From Chelydra serpentina (Eukaryota > Chordata > Testudines > Chelydridae): a stretch of DNA of 64,000 nt. The first letter of the stretch is position 1. Each line of letters opens with the position of its first letter. Location of the stretch: NCBI GenBank assembly GCA_037349315.1, contig JBAIAC010000010.1, forward strand, positions 34,946,001 through 35,010,000, in the 5' to 3' direction. This document shows positions 11,688-22,450 of the stretch, in pieces. The position numbers and the translations under genes are program-made. Under the pieces are notes generated by a model. That model was given only the letters and a program-made list of their open reading frames with translations. It had not been told where the DNA came from and did not search any database.

Positions 11688-11773
11688 ATTTTACAGATGG
11701 GAAAGCAGAGGCACTGAGAGATTAAGCAGGTTCCCTACATTCAACAGGAAGCTTGTCAGAGATAGGAATAGAA

Positions 11774-12287
11774 CAGGGGTTCTCAAACTTCATTGCACCG
11801 CAACCCCCTTCTGACAACAAAAATTACTACATGACCCCAGGAGCGGGGTCCGAAGCCTGATCCTTCCCGAGCTCTGCTTCCCTGCGTGGGCAGGCCAAAG
11901 CCCATGGGCCTGTATCCTGAGCCCCACTGCCCAGGGCAGAAGGCTTTGGTCATAGGCGGTGGGGCTAGGGCTTCAGCCCTGGGCCCCAGCACGTCTAAGA
12001 CAGCCCTGGTGACCCCATTAAAACAGGGTTGCGACCAATGTTCCCTCTAATTTTTGACAGGCCGTGTGCGCAAAAAAATTTCTTCTGTGCAAATTTTTGA
12101 CAGGCCATGTGTGCAAAAAAGTCTTCTATACAAATTGTTGTGCTTCTGTGCAAATTTTTGTGTGCGCAGTGTTTTGCCGTGTGCGCAGGGTTTAGAATCT
12201 GTGTGCGCGCGCACATGCGCACAGCTTAGAGGAAACAGTGGTTACGACCCTCCTTGGGGTTCTGGACCCACAGTTTGCTAACCGCTG
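11774..12287. mobile_element. hAT-like MITE, outer element of a nest
   Basis: Left end CAGGGGTTCTCAAACTT and right end CAGTTTGCTAACCGCTG are imperfect inverted termini of a common vertebrate hAT type. Flanks are GAATAGAA (11766-11773) and GAAAAGAA (12288-12295), an 8-bp target duplication with one mismatch. It carries no transposase. A second hAT-like element (12036-12240) sits inside its right half. Confidence 0.82.
12036..12240. mobile_element. hAT-like MITE, inner element of a nest
   Basis: A 205-bp element beginning CAATGTTCCCTCTAA and ending TTAGAGGAAACAGTG, inverted termini. It is flanked by GTTGCGAC (12028-12035) and GTTACGAC (12241-12248), an 8-bp duplication with one mismatch, and that duplicated sequence belongs to the outer hAT. 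The interior repeats GTGTGCGC and GCAAATTTTTG motifs several times. Confidence 0.85.
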
Positions 12288-12330
12288 GAAAAGAACATAG
12301 GTTTCCTGACTCACAGTCCTTTACTTTGAC

Positions 12331-15300
12331 TGTGACTTCCTTCCATCCCCATAGTTTGTCAGTCAGATTATGTTCTCTGATATGTGATTTATCTGGCCAT
12401 ATCATGCCAATCTCGTGGGGGACTAAGGTCTGCTGAACAGTAATTCTGACTTCCTCATGGATGGCTATTCCAGTGGCCTGTGAATTACCTTTTTTTAAAA
12501 AAAAAAAATCACCATGTACTTTCTTGCCAAAATGTTGTGGGTAAACTCTTTATAAGAGCCCCTAGAAGATGTGCACACTACTAAAGCAGCTGCTTTTTCA
12601 GGGCTAAATACTATTCTCTCACCAGGCGCAGGTAGCCTGAATTGAAGGGGATTTCCCCAACTCCAAATCCACAGAGTAGCAATGGAGTACAGCCCCTTAT
12701 TGTTCTTGTGCCTTTGCTGTGTGTAGAGTAAATGGAATTTCCTTGTTGAGTAATAGGAGAGAGATTCCATGATCTATGCTGAATGTACATGAAAGCTTTG
12801 AAGAACTTCTTTAATGCCTGCCTTTTGCAGTCAAGTGCAGACTCCTTTTACTTGCCTTCCTCACTCTGCACAACTCTGCTCCTCCGCACGTTTCAGTGTT
12901 GATATTATCTCATCCCACCTTCCTGCACTTTGTACTATCCAAGCCCTTCCCTCTTAATCACACCCTTCATTTCCTTATCATGTTCTCATCTTTGTACTGT
13001 CTTCCATGCTACCCCATTATCTTGGTCATTACTTTTTAAAAACTAACTAATAAAGAAACAACAACGCCCCCAGCTTTTAAACTTTCACTCCCCGGAGAAC
13101 AATTAACTCCCTAATAGTTTTTATTTACCTGTCTCGTTTTGAATTGTAAGCATCTCTGGACAGAGACTTCACCTTCCTATTGACCTCTAAAGTACCTTTT
13201 ATGTCTATAGCACAATTTTAAAAATAAAAAATGGGCCCAATCTTGAGATCCTCAGGTATCCCCCATTGAATTATATCCCTTCCATTGAGTTCAGGAGTTT
13301 GCTGAGCAAAGACTATATAAAAACATCAAAATTGGGCCTATTACAATTAGTAATTGGCCTAATAGTTAACATTGGCTTTGTGAGAGATCACTGTTTGACT
13401 GCAAATACTGCCCAGCTAGTTTCACTAAAATACTGACTTCATTGAAAACAATGGATTAAACCTGCTCTTAAAAATAAATTACATCTGTGTTAGGAACATG
13501 ATGGTTCTTGTATTTAAAAAAAAAATGTTGGCAAAGATGAGAACAATTAGAATGTTTCTCTCTGTTAACACAGCTGATAGTCAAGGGGGTTTTCCAGCTA
13601 AAGAAAGCGAAAGCAGCTTCAAAGGACTCTCTCTTTCTCTCTGAAGATATTAGCAGAGCTGACTATTGCAGTTAAACCCTCCATTATATTTGATGGACTA
13701 CTTAAAAATATATTTGTATTATGGTCTCAGATAAACGGTAATGTCAAAATCTTACAGATATAAAGGATACCAAAAAAGAACATTCAGATTCTACATTGAT
13801 TAAATACCCACCAAATCTCAAATTTTCCCTCTGCAGGGGGAAGGCGAAAGCTTTGTAACAAAATCCCACACCTATGCAAATATGCTTACCGTTCGTAACT
13901 AATATGTATGTTAGAATCCTTGATGATTATTGCAGTGTTGCCACCAATCATGATTTTATCTTCTCTTAGAATTTTATACTGCTACCCATCTCTAGTATGT
14001 GAGCACCTTCCACATAAAACCAGTAGCAATGGTGAAGTCCCTACTTGATTTCATGGCCTCTCTCTGTCTCTTCTTCCTTTTCCGGATTAAACATAAATAA
14101 ATAAATACAGCCCTGATATCAGAGAGGCTAGTTAGAAAACAATCACATTATGTTAGTAAGCATATATTTCCCCTTTAGTCTTTACGCTTTTGTTAATATT
14201 ACTCCAGTTGTTTATTTGGCCCTGATTTACAAGCTATTTTAGATAATATCCTTCTCCAACTCTTTACATAGACTGGATTTTAATTTTAACTGTAAAACTG
14301 CACCAAGTCACTTTAAACTATACATTCCAAAAGGATTTGGATAAGAAATTTGATGTGTGTCTTCCAAAAAATCATGGTCTTTTTTTCTTACGTTTTTATA
14401 AAAAGAATTGAGTAGAACCATAAAGCACTTATTAAAAGGCTAATATCCTCAGCTGAATATCAGGCTCTTTGTTGAAGTGTTACTTTATTTCACGTTTTAA
14501 CTTTTCTCTCACTTTTCCTGTCAGGAAAAGAAGTAAGAGAAAAGAGACACACCACACCCCATCCCCTAAACATATGAAATTTTTTGGTTCAGTAAAAAAT
14601 TTTGTTTTGAATTTTTCATAAAAAAGAAAAAAACTGAAAATGTTGAACAAAAAGAGAGCTTAATTTTCTTAAAACCTCCCCACCACTCACATACTGCCTT
14701 CCACCTTTAGTGTATGTCTAGACCATTTTTTCCATACCATTTACATTTTGGGGGCAACATCCTGCAGAATATTTGTACACAAAACTCTCATTGATTTCAG
14801 GGGGAATTAAAAACATGGATTTAATCCTCAACTGCAGCCAAGCTCTGTTTATGCTGATACTGATAAGCCCTGATACTGAAGCTGCTGAGGGCCGGTTCAG
14901 CTCCTAGTGTAATTTAGAGCAGCCTCTGGGATTCTCTGAATATCAGCTTTAATGGCTCCCAAGAATTTGTTTGGACAAAGGCCCTGGCCATGGCCCTCTT
15001 CCCCTGCCATGCCTCCGATCCCAGGGGCTATGAGTGGGAATGGCCAAGAGCAAGTGTGTCCAGGGAGCCAAATAAGCCTGCTCTGTCGCCCCTGGAGCAG
15101 CACAAAATAGCTATATTGGGGTCCATGATCTGACCTAGGCCTAGGGCATGAATACAGGCCCTAGATCTGGAGTATTATAACTATAAGTGTTTCAATGTAT
15201 AAAAGGAATAGTAAGAATGAATTATATAATATTTAATTTGAAAACCTAATATCTTCATAAGTAGACTCATCTAACCACAAAAATGTTTTGACATACAAGA

Positions 15301-16680
15301 AGAATAAAGTTAATTATTTTTGTGTCTGTTACTTTACTAATGAGAACAATCTATTTATTCTGTTTTAAACGTTGCTTATCCAGTTTCCTCTGGTTGATTG
15401 ATTAGATGTTATAAATATAAATGTCAGAATAGTTTGCATTTTCTAGTTCAGTTCAGTGTAGCTCGGTGTATTTGTTTATACTGAGATCAAGGGTATGCAC
15501 GTTCCTCTATTATGTGTTCTTTTTCATGTTACTCCTAGGCATATTAATTACAATCTTTGACTGAAAACTACACTAAATACAGAGCACAATAACAGCAGTC
15601 TTTGAAGATTCCAAAAACTTTATCAAGAGAACATCATTTATATTTATGTGAAATTGGTATATGTTAGGATAATTACTGCTGTGCCTTCAGGGTAAAGGAA
15701 GTACTCTCATCCAAAATTATACAAGGGTGCGGATTAAATGAAGCATTACTCTCTGTTTGGCAGCAATGGATATAGGTTGCAAAATCAGGGTATGACGTAG
15801 CATTGTAGAACTAATCTGCCAAAAATTATTTGGCCTGAAAATGCCCTTATTTTTTCAATTATGTGCTATTCTAAAAGAACCAAATTTAATTCAGTCTTAA
15901 CTGAGAGATCCTGTTAACTACTTTAAGTCCTTTGAAAATAGAGCCACTATACATTTTCTAAAGCTAGAGAGCCACGAGGCAGGAAATGCTCATAGGATAA
16001 TGATTTGAGACAGATCCAGCTGCTCTTGGCAGTGGAACCAGTGAAGTTTCACTGCCCAGGGGCTCTGCAATGGAGTACACACCCTCTGCACAGTATAAAG
16101 TTCAGGTTTGAAGCGGGACTCCCTTCATGGGAATGAGCATAAGGTGGTGAGGGAAGAGGATGCATTTCTGCATGGCTCCCTCCAGTCTTACCACCACCAC
16201 CTCCTGAGGCAGAGTATATTTGGGCTGTGGTCACTCTGGTATGGGGGATGATTCTTTCCATTCTTTCCTAACATGGAGATACCTACCATTTGGGTTGAGT
16301 GCTGGATCCCTGGATTTGGCCCTTCATTTTGGAAATTGGGCAAACAACAAAGTACACCTATGATAGGGGCCTGGTTTTTAAAGGGACCTCATCTGTCCCT
16401 GGTATACACACATGCCTGTGCACACATTTTTCAAACCTTAACACCTGTATTTACATTTTATGGATTCTTTTATCTGTGTGCCAAGATGATGATCTTTTCA
16501 TATGTAAACCCCATTTGCTCTTTTATGTGAGTGCTTGAAAAAGGCATGCTGATGTACTTCCTTATAGAGCGTTGCTCATGAAGAAGCCACTGTTTTAAAA
16601 ACCAAGCCGTATAATTTTCATTGTTGTGATGTATTGTGGCCCATGTAGCATGGGTCCTGCGCTTCCTCATCTTGTGGGGG
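12331..16680 (+). other. Long intron stretch without a gene
   Basis: No supported gene. 12770-13225 resembles an old interspersed repeat: a C/T-rich body followed near 13140-13220 by the tail seen at 1375-1500. A similar arrangement occurs at 55930-56460. 13230-13350 is a loosely palindromic fragment opening GGGCCCAATCTTGAGATCC and closing AAAATTGGGCC. 14740-14830 contains another fragment of that general type. The rest appears unique and AT-rich. Confidence 0.4.
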
Positions 16681-17235
16681 TGGGTTTCAGGGTGCAGTTT
16701 CCTGCCCCTGAACTAGGGTATCAACTGTCCCACTAGTAACCCAGAGAAGGGAAGTGGAGAGGGAGGGACCCAGGCCTGCCCTCTACTCCGGGTCCCAGCC
16801 CAGGGGCCCTAGGGATAGTGGCAAACAACTTGAACTAGCGCTTCCTTCCCCTGGGCTACTTCCCTCTCCTGCTCTTCATCTTGTGGGGCTTCCTGCCCTC
16901 TTTCTGCACAAGCCGGGTGTCCCTTTACCTAGGGTCTTAGTCTTCTAGCCAGCCACGGCACTTCTCCAAACTCTCCTCTGCTTTAACTCCTCCAAACTGC
17001 TGTCTGCTCCAACTCCTTCAAACTGCTGTCTGCTCCAACACCAAACCACTCTGCTCCAACTCCTTCACCTGGCTGATTGAAGCAGGGGGGTTTTATCAGG
17101 TGACTGGCTTCAGGAGCTCTAATTGGCTTCAGGTGCTTTAAATTAATCTATAGCAACCTTTCTTCTCTCTACAGGAAGGAATAAGGCTTTTCCTCATCCT
17201 GGGGCTTGCGTATCTCTCCTCTGTCACTCTTCTGC
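16681..17235 (+). repeat. Unclassified GC-richer repeat, LTR-like
   Basis: A compositional island in AT-rich intron. It holds repeated CTCCAACTCCTTCAAACTGC-type units (about 16980-17070) and a GGGGGGTTTTATCAGGTGAC stretch near 17085 that could be a former promoter TATA region. Wording such as CTGCCCTCTACTCCGGGTCC resembles 9520-9560. I found no clear TG...CA edges or target duplication. Confidence 0.4.
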
Positions 17236-17250
17236 TGCCTTCTGGCCATG

Positions 17251-17252
17251 CT

Positions 17253-17284
<32 letters not shown>
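17251..17284 (+). repeat. (TATC)n microsatellite
   Basis: About eight uninterrupted copies of the tetranucleotide TATC, bordered by ATGCTT and AAAATG. Likely length-polymorphic. Confidence 0.95.
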
Positions 17285-18135
17285 AAAATGAAAAACATTC
17301 TCATTTATAGGGCATAAACATTTAATTTTGCTTTTTTCTTAAACTATCTCATAATTTGAATTTTTTATTCACCTTCTTTCACCGTTATGTTGTTATTGTC
17401 AGGACTATAACTGATGGAATGAAGCAACATTTTAGAAACCCCTCCCTTTTCCACATGAGATGCAAGTTTCACTTTGAAGATGCTCAGAACCCAACCACCA
17501 GGCCTTTCAGGGTCTGAAACAATGGAATACCTGCACAAGGACTCCAGCTATGTCCTCCAAATCCACCTTAGGCTGTAATGAGCTTATTGATGGTTCTTGT
17601 TTATCAATAGGATCTGGTCTCAAACCCTGAGGTCAAAGGCTGATTCTGACTGCTTCCATTTCTTTAGATTCTGGGATACCTCCTCATGGGGCATTCCCTA
17701 GATAAACTCATGCATTCCTAGCCTCTCATCTGTGGTTTTTGGACTAGCAGATATTGACAGAACTTCTGAGAGGTCACACTGTATTATAAGGAAGATTTAT
17801 TATGCTCCCAAATAGTCTATTTTTGCTCATTGAAAGGAGTGATAGGATTGTTTCTACATCAAGGATGGCACAGAAGTGCTTCCAGTTCTTTCAGACGATG
17901 GTAGTTGGTCATTCATTCCAACACAAAGTTGATGTGTCTGCTCTCCTGTCTGTAATAATATATTTATAGTAAGGTAAGCCCATGTGTCACTGTAAACACA
18001 AAAAATATAGGAGGAATAACCTATACGGGGGAGAGGGGAGGAAATAGAGTAACAGATCTCTCCTCACCAGCATCTGCCCATACCTTAAATTAACATGTCC
18101 CTTTACAGTCTCTCCATTTTTGAACCATTACTACT
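17285..18135 (+). other. Intron sequence without a gene
   Basis: No domain-bearing frame and no repeat recognised; it ends at the left edge of DIRS copy D. Confidence 0.4.
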
Positions 18136-18687
18136 ACTACTTCAAGTGATGGTACCTATTGTATTCCACTGAGGGTTTTCGTATGCACACCACATTTCTG
18201 GAGCCAGAGAATTTGAAAGTAGTATAGTTCATTGATCCATGCACGTGCCCATGGCTCACCTCATTGTTTCATCGGAGTTAAGAAAGGTCAGGGCGGACTG
18301 ATCACATCTCCAGTTCCTTCTCATTGCTGCATAGTCTGGATCAGAACTATTAGTGTCCTCTTGCGTGTGACACACTTCTAAAATATATATAGTTTTACAT
18401 AGTTAATTTCAGAGTATTTTACTGTTTATATAGTAGTTTTAGTAGTTTACTAGTTTTAGGAGTAGTATTGGGACTTTGGGGGATGTTTGTCTTCGGAGGA
18501 GTTGGATGAGGGGCAGGGACTGTCCATCCCCTCCCATCCGTCCGAGTACCAATGGAGGCCTTCTATATCCTCCACTCCAGTTACCACGGTGTCACTGGTT
18601 CCCCACACCATTCAGCCCACTACAACACCCTCTGGATCCTATTGGGCACCTTAGTCCCAATACCCACCCCCAGAATCCATCCGTTCT

Positions 18688-19806
18688 GTGAGGGAAACTT
18701 TGCCTATCTCCCTGTCTCAGGCGCCTTCAGGTAGATGCTTGGAACCAATCATAGAAGAAGAGCTGCCCAGACTGGTTCCGACGGTGCCACTGGAGCAGGA
18801 AAGATTCCCATCATCCTCACCTGATGTGGCAGTAGCTTCAGCATCTCCCCCATCCCCTGAGGACTACCGCCAGTGCCAAGATCTCTTGCATAGAGTGGCA
18901 GCTGCACATTCCCTGGAGCTGATCTCAGACACTCAGCATAAGCTGCTGGACATACTTCACTCATCGGTGCCATGTAGAGTTGCTCTGCCAATCAACAATG
19001 CCATCTTTGAGCCAGCTAGAATGGTTTGGCATATGCCAGCCACATGTATGCCTACACCGAAGGGGGCAGAAAAATACTACTCTGTGCCAGCGAAATAGGC
19101 TGAGTTTCTTTTCTCACCCTCTCTACCAATTAACTTGTCCAGGCAACAATGAAATGGGCTAGACAACAGCACCCATGCTCTACCGCATCCAATAAGGAGA
19201 GCAAGCAGTTAGACCTTTTGAACCTCAAGATCTTCTCAGCCAGTTTTCAATTCAGGATTTCGAATTATCAGGCATTATTTGTCAAATGCAATTTCCTGAA
19301 TTACAGCAAACTGGAGGACTTTGCTGAAAAACTGCCACAAGAAGACTGGGCTGACTTCCAGGCAATAATAGAAAAGGGGAAATTAGTAGCAAGGACATCA
19401 CTTCAATCAGCAGTGGATGCTGCAGATACCTCATCATGCTCTCTGGCCACAGGCGTAGTCATGCAGAGGGAATCATGGCTCCATTCTTCTGGTTTTTCCA
19501 GGGAGATGTAAAATACCACTAAAGACTACCCTTTTGATGAATCCCATCTTTTCAAACAGAAAATGGACGATTCCCTTCAAACCCTCAATTATTCAAGAGC
19601 TACACTTTGTTCTTTGGTTATTTACACACCTGCGCTGAAATGTAAATTCTACCACCCACACCATTACAGAATCTCCCAATTTTTCCATCAGAGGGCTTAT
19701 GAACCACCATGGAAGCATCAAAAGACTCAAAGATCTTATCCTCAGGGTCCACCCTCACAGCCTTCCTCCTCCCAGATGCAACCCCCACAGGAGAGAAATT
19801 TCTGAG
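18688..19806 (+). pseudogene. DIRS ORF1 (gag-like) relic, copy D
   Basis: Three consecutive pieces in different frames align by eye with ORF1 of copies B and C. 18688-19098 holds DYRQCQDLLHRVAAAH and VALPINNAIFEPA (copy B: DHQDLLRRLALNMNL and VALPFVWTIFTKA). 19149-19511 holds LDLLNLKIFSASFQFRISNY and VARTSLQSAVDAAD. 19563-19805 ends ERNF before TGA, matching the NF-stop end of ORF1 in the other copies. Frameshifts separate the pieces. The Cys/His knuckle seen in A and B is not visible here. Confidence 0.72.
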
Positions 19807-20277
19807 GAACTCTAGAGAACCGTCAAACACCTCGCAATAGCATCTGACCTAGAGGTGAACTCCTTACTACAAAGAGGAGCAATAAAGTGGGTTTCTCTGG
19901 AATACCCAGGAATGGGATTCTATTCAACTTCTTCCTTTTTGGGTATCAGGAAATGCGGATGGAAGCCAATTCTGGACCTCCGCCGCCATAATCACTTCAA
20001 CTGCAAACCCAAGTTTCGTATGGTCACATTAGCAGCAATCATCCCATCATTAGAAGAAGGCATGTGGTTTACAGCTCTCGATATGCAGGATGCTTATTTT
20101 CACAGACATTCATCTGACCGACAGATGGTTCCTGAGGTTCACCGTCAGCTTGCACCATTTTCAATACAGGGTCCTTTTATTTGGACTCACCACTGCTTCA
20201 AGGGTCTTCACCAAGGTTTTCTCCATCATGGTTGCCTACCTCAGGCATTATGGGGTCCTTGTATTCCCCTAGCTTGA
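19807..20277 (+). pseudogene. DIRS reverse transcriptase N-terminal relic, copy D
   Basis: The frame 19855-20277 contains RGAIKWVSLEYPGMGFYST, LDLRRHNHFN and ALDMQDAYFH, the last being RT motif A with its catalytic Asp still present. After motif A the frame shifts, and the sequence equivalent to VLPFGL reads in a second frame (LLFGLTTASRVFTKVFS) up to the truncation. Motif C (YLDD) is lost at the boundary near 20275. Confidence 0.78.
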
Positions 20278-20280
20278 TGA

Positions 20281-21000
20281 CTAGCAAGGAAATTATTCAT
20301 GAAACTGGAGAAGATGGGGATTAATACATGAATCAAAAGGTGGGTAAGGAACTGGTTAAAGGGAAGATTACAACAGGTCATACCGAAAGGTGAACTATCA
20401 GGCTGGAGGGAGGTTACCAGAAGAATTCCTCAAGGATCTGTCTTAAGATCAAACTTGTTTAACATTTGTATTAATGACCTCGGCACAAAAAGTGGAAGTG
20501 TGTTAATAAAATTTGCAGATGACACAAAGTTGGGAGGTATTGCCAAAGTGGGGGAGGAGTAGAGTATCATACATGAGGATTTGGATGACCTTGAAAACTG
20601 GAGTAATAGAAATAGGCTGCTAGGACGATTAGAGGAATGGAGAACTTGCCTTTTACGAGAGGAGACTCAAGGATCTTGGTTTGTTTAGCCTAACAAAACA
20701 AAGGCTGAGAGGGGATATGATTATCCCTCTGATGTATTTGTAGCGAGAGAACACCGGGGAGGAAGAGGAGTTATTTAAATTAAGGGCTATTGTTGGCACC
20801 TGAACAAATGGCTGTAAACTGGCCATTAACAAGTTTAGGCTTTCTAAAGATGAATATTTCTAACCATCAGAGGAGTGAGATTTCAATAACTCAGCTAGTC
20901 TATTGCAGGAGTGAGTGGGTGAGGTTCTGTGGTCTGCAATGTGCAGGAGATCAGACTAGATTATCATGAAGGCCTTTCTGGCCTTAAAGTCTATAAGTCT
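20281..21000 (+). mobile_element. CR1-like LINE tail, internally deleted
   Basis: Same LINE subfamily as the element at 32100-40925. It enters at the RT region before motif B (IPQGSV), keeps FADDTKLGG near 20510-20540, then jumps at about 20625 from NWSNRN directly to YERRLKDLGLF, a deletion of several hundred bases. The 3' end (GGAGATCAGACTAGATTATC, then AAAGTCTATAAGTCTAA near 20990) is the same as the end of the larger copy. Stops and frameshifts make it a relic. Confidence 0.85.
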
Positions 21001-21725
21001 AAGCAACAAAGTCTCATATCATTGAGAAACAGCCCAGAAATGGACTTGGTCTGATGATAATGCTGATAGAGTTCTTCCACTATTTCAAGCCATTCAAGAA
21101 TGGCAAACTTCACAAAACTATAGTCCTTCAACTCTTCTTCATTCAGGACTTGGTAAAGAATGGCACCTTTTCTAGTGAAAAATGGAGACAGGTGTAGATG
21201 GCCTAGGTTGGAATGGGGCTGGAGCCACTAGTGAAATCACCAGATGGCATCAGATTGGCTGACAGGTTTGGACTTGAGTCTTGAAAGGCTGAAATAATTG
21301 CATCTGCTGTGCAGCCATCTGAGCTTTGGTGTTCAGTGGGACTGTATATACATTAGTTGAAGCAGGGCAACTGCTTCTGTTGATCCTACACCACAGCTTG
21401 CTGTGGTACTATAATGCAAGCTTTTCTTGGTCTCTCTTTGTTGACAGAGCGTTTGACATTCCATTTCTCTGGCACCAGGTTATCACAGTGCACACTTTCC
21501 TCCTCAAAACTAAACTCCAAATCTTCTCTTTTGGTGAATGTAATAAAGTGGTTCAACAAAAGACTGTTCTTCCCTTTCACAGGGTATACTAAAGATTCAC
21601 AGTTTTAAAAACATAAGTTCTAGAAAGAGAACAACATCCATCCTTGCCTTCGGCCTCATCTTCATAGATCCCAAGGCCAAAATGGGCCACTGAGGTAGTG
21701 GTGGGAGGCATCGTGGACTTGTAAC
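21001..21725 (+). other. Intron sequence without a gene
   Basis: Short open frames on both strands around 21326-21608 overlap each other and show no domain. No repeat recognised. Confidence 0.4.
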
Positions 21726-22450
21726 TAGATAAAAGAATTGGAAATCAAAATTCCTGGAATCTATTCCCAGGTCTGCCAATAACCTGCTGCTTTGACATTA
21801 GACAGATGAGTGGCATAGCTAGGAATGGAAATTTGGGTGGGCCCCAGCTTATGGTGGACAGGCAATGACCTGTGAGCTTGGCTGGGCCCTTTTTCGCTCT
21901 GGCACCTTGCCCCACTTCCTGTCCCAGCTACCCAGTTTTTCCAGGACCTCTTGTGTAATGTGCTGTTCCCCACACTGAAGAAGCAGCAGCTCCTGTTCCA
22001 CCCCAATCTGTGGGGGCTCTGAGGAGCCCATACAGGTCCCTGCAGAGGATTGTGTTTCCACTAACCCCTAGTTGTGTGCACCTTTCCTCCATGTTGCTGG
22101 TGGGGGAGAGAGACAGGGACACAACAGTTACTGACTGATCTGGAACAGCTGTGGGAAGTGGAGAAGACAGTCCCAGAAATGAAGGTTCTCCCTCTCCTTC
22201 CCCAGCCCCTGGAGAAATCTGCTGTTTTTTGTTGCAGAGGAGAGTGGGGTGTTCACACAGGCTCAGATTTTGGGATGGTCTATAGCCAACGCAAACCCAC
22301 CTGTGACTACACCCCCGAGACAAACCATTTCACTTCTCTGTGCTTCATTTTACTCTAAAATGGGGGAAATAATACTAATATATCTCACAGGGTGGCTTTG
22401 ATAGTTAGTTTGGAAGTAAAGTGCTTTGAGATTTTCTTATAAAATGTTGC
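21726..22450 (+). repeat. MIR SINE split by a 513-bp insertion
   Basis: The left half (CAAAATTCCTGGAATCTATT, GGTCTGCCAATAACCTGCTG) and right half (ACTTCTCTGTGCTTCATTTT, AAAATGGGGGAAATAATACT, AAAGTGCTTTGAGATT) are consecutive parts of a MIR. They are separated at 21805-22317. Confidence 0.72.
21805..22317. mobile_element. Unclassified insertion inside a MIR
   Basis: Bounded by AGACA on both sides (21800-21804 and 22318-22322), a candidate 5-bp target duplication at the point where the MIR consensus is broken. The interior starts GATGAGTGGCATAGCTAGG and is GC-richer than its surroundings. Termini are not convincingly inverted and not TG...CA, so the class is open. Confidence 0.5.

Larger units (their letters stand above)
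11684..12330 (-). repeat. MIR SINE fragment split by a hAT insertion
   Basis: 11684-11773 reads as the - strand MIR body (TTTTACAGATGGGAAAGCAG, GAGAGATTAAGCAGG, ACAGGAAGCTTGTCAGAG). The continuation, AGGTTTCCTGACTCACAGTC, resumes at about 12299 on the far side of the hAT element at 11774-12287. It is therefore older than that hAT. Confidence 0.7.
18136..20280 (+). mobile_element. DIRS-like retrotransposon copy D, 3'-truncated
   Basis: The most diverged of four related copies. The left edge (ACTTCAAGTG near 18138, then GTATTCC at 18158-18164) resembles the left ends of copies A and B. A 5' untranslated part rich in TAGTTTTAGTAG (18390-18475) matches the same region in copy B. ORF1-like and RT-like pieces follow. 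At 20280 the element stops inside RT and a LINE tail begins, so RNase H, recombinase, the internal complementary region and the right terminal repeat are all missing. Confidence 0.75.

Noticed and set aside
12054..12281. Cys-rich small protein frames over 11995-12281
   Set aside because: Produced by GTGTGCGC repeats of the inner hAT MITE; frames occur on both strands.
17251..17284. CRISPR-like or other functional array
   Set aside because: A simple tetranucleotide microsatellite in a vertebrate intron.
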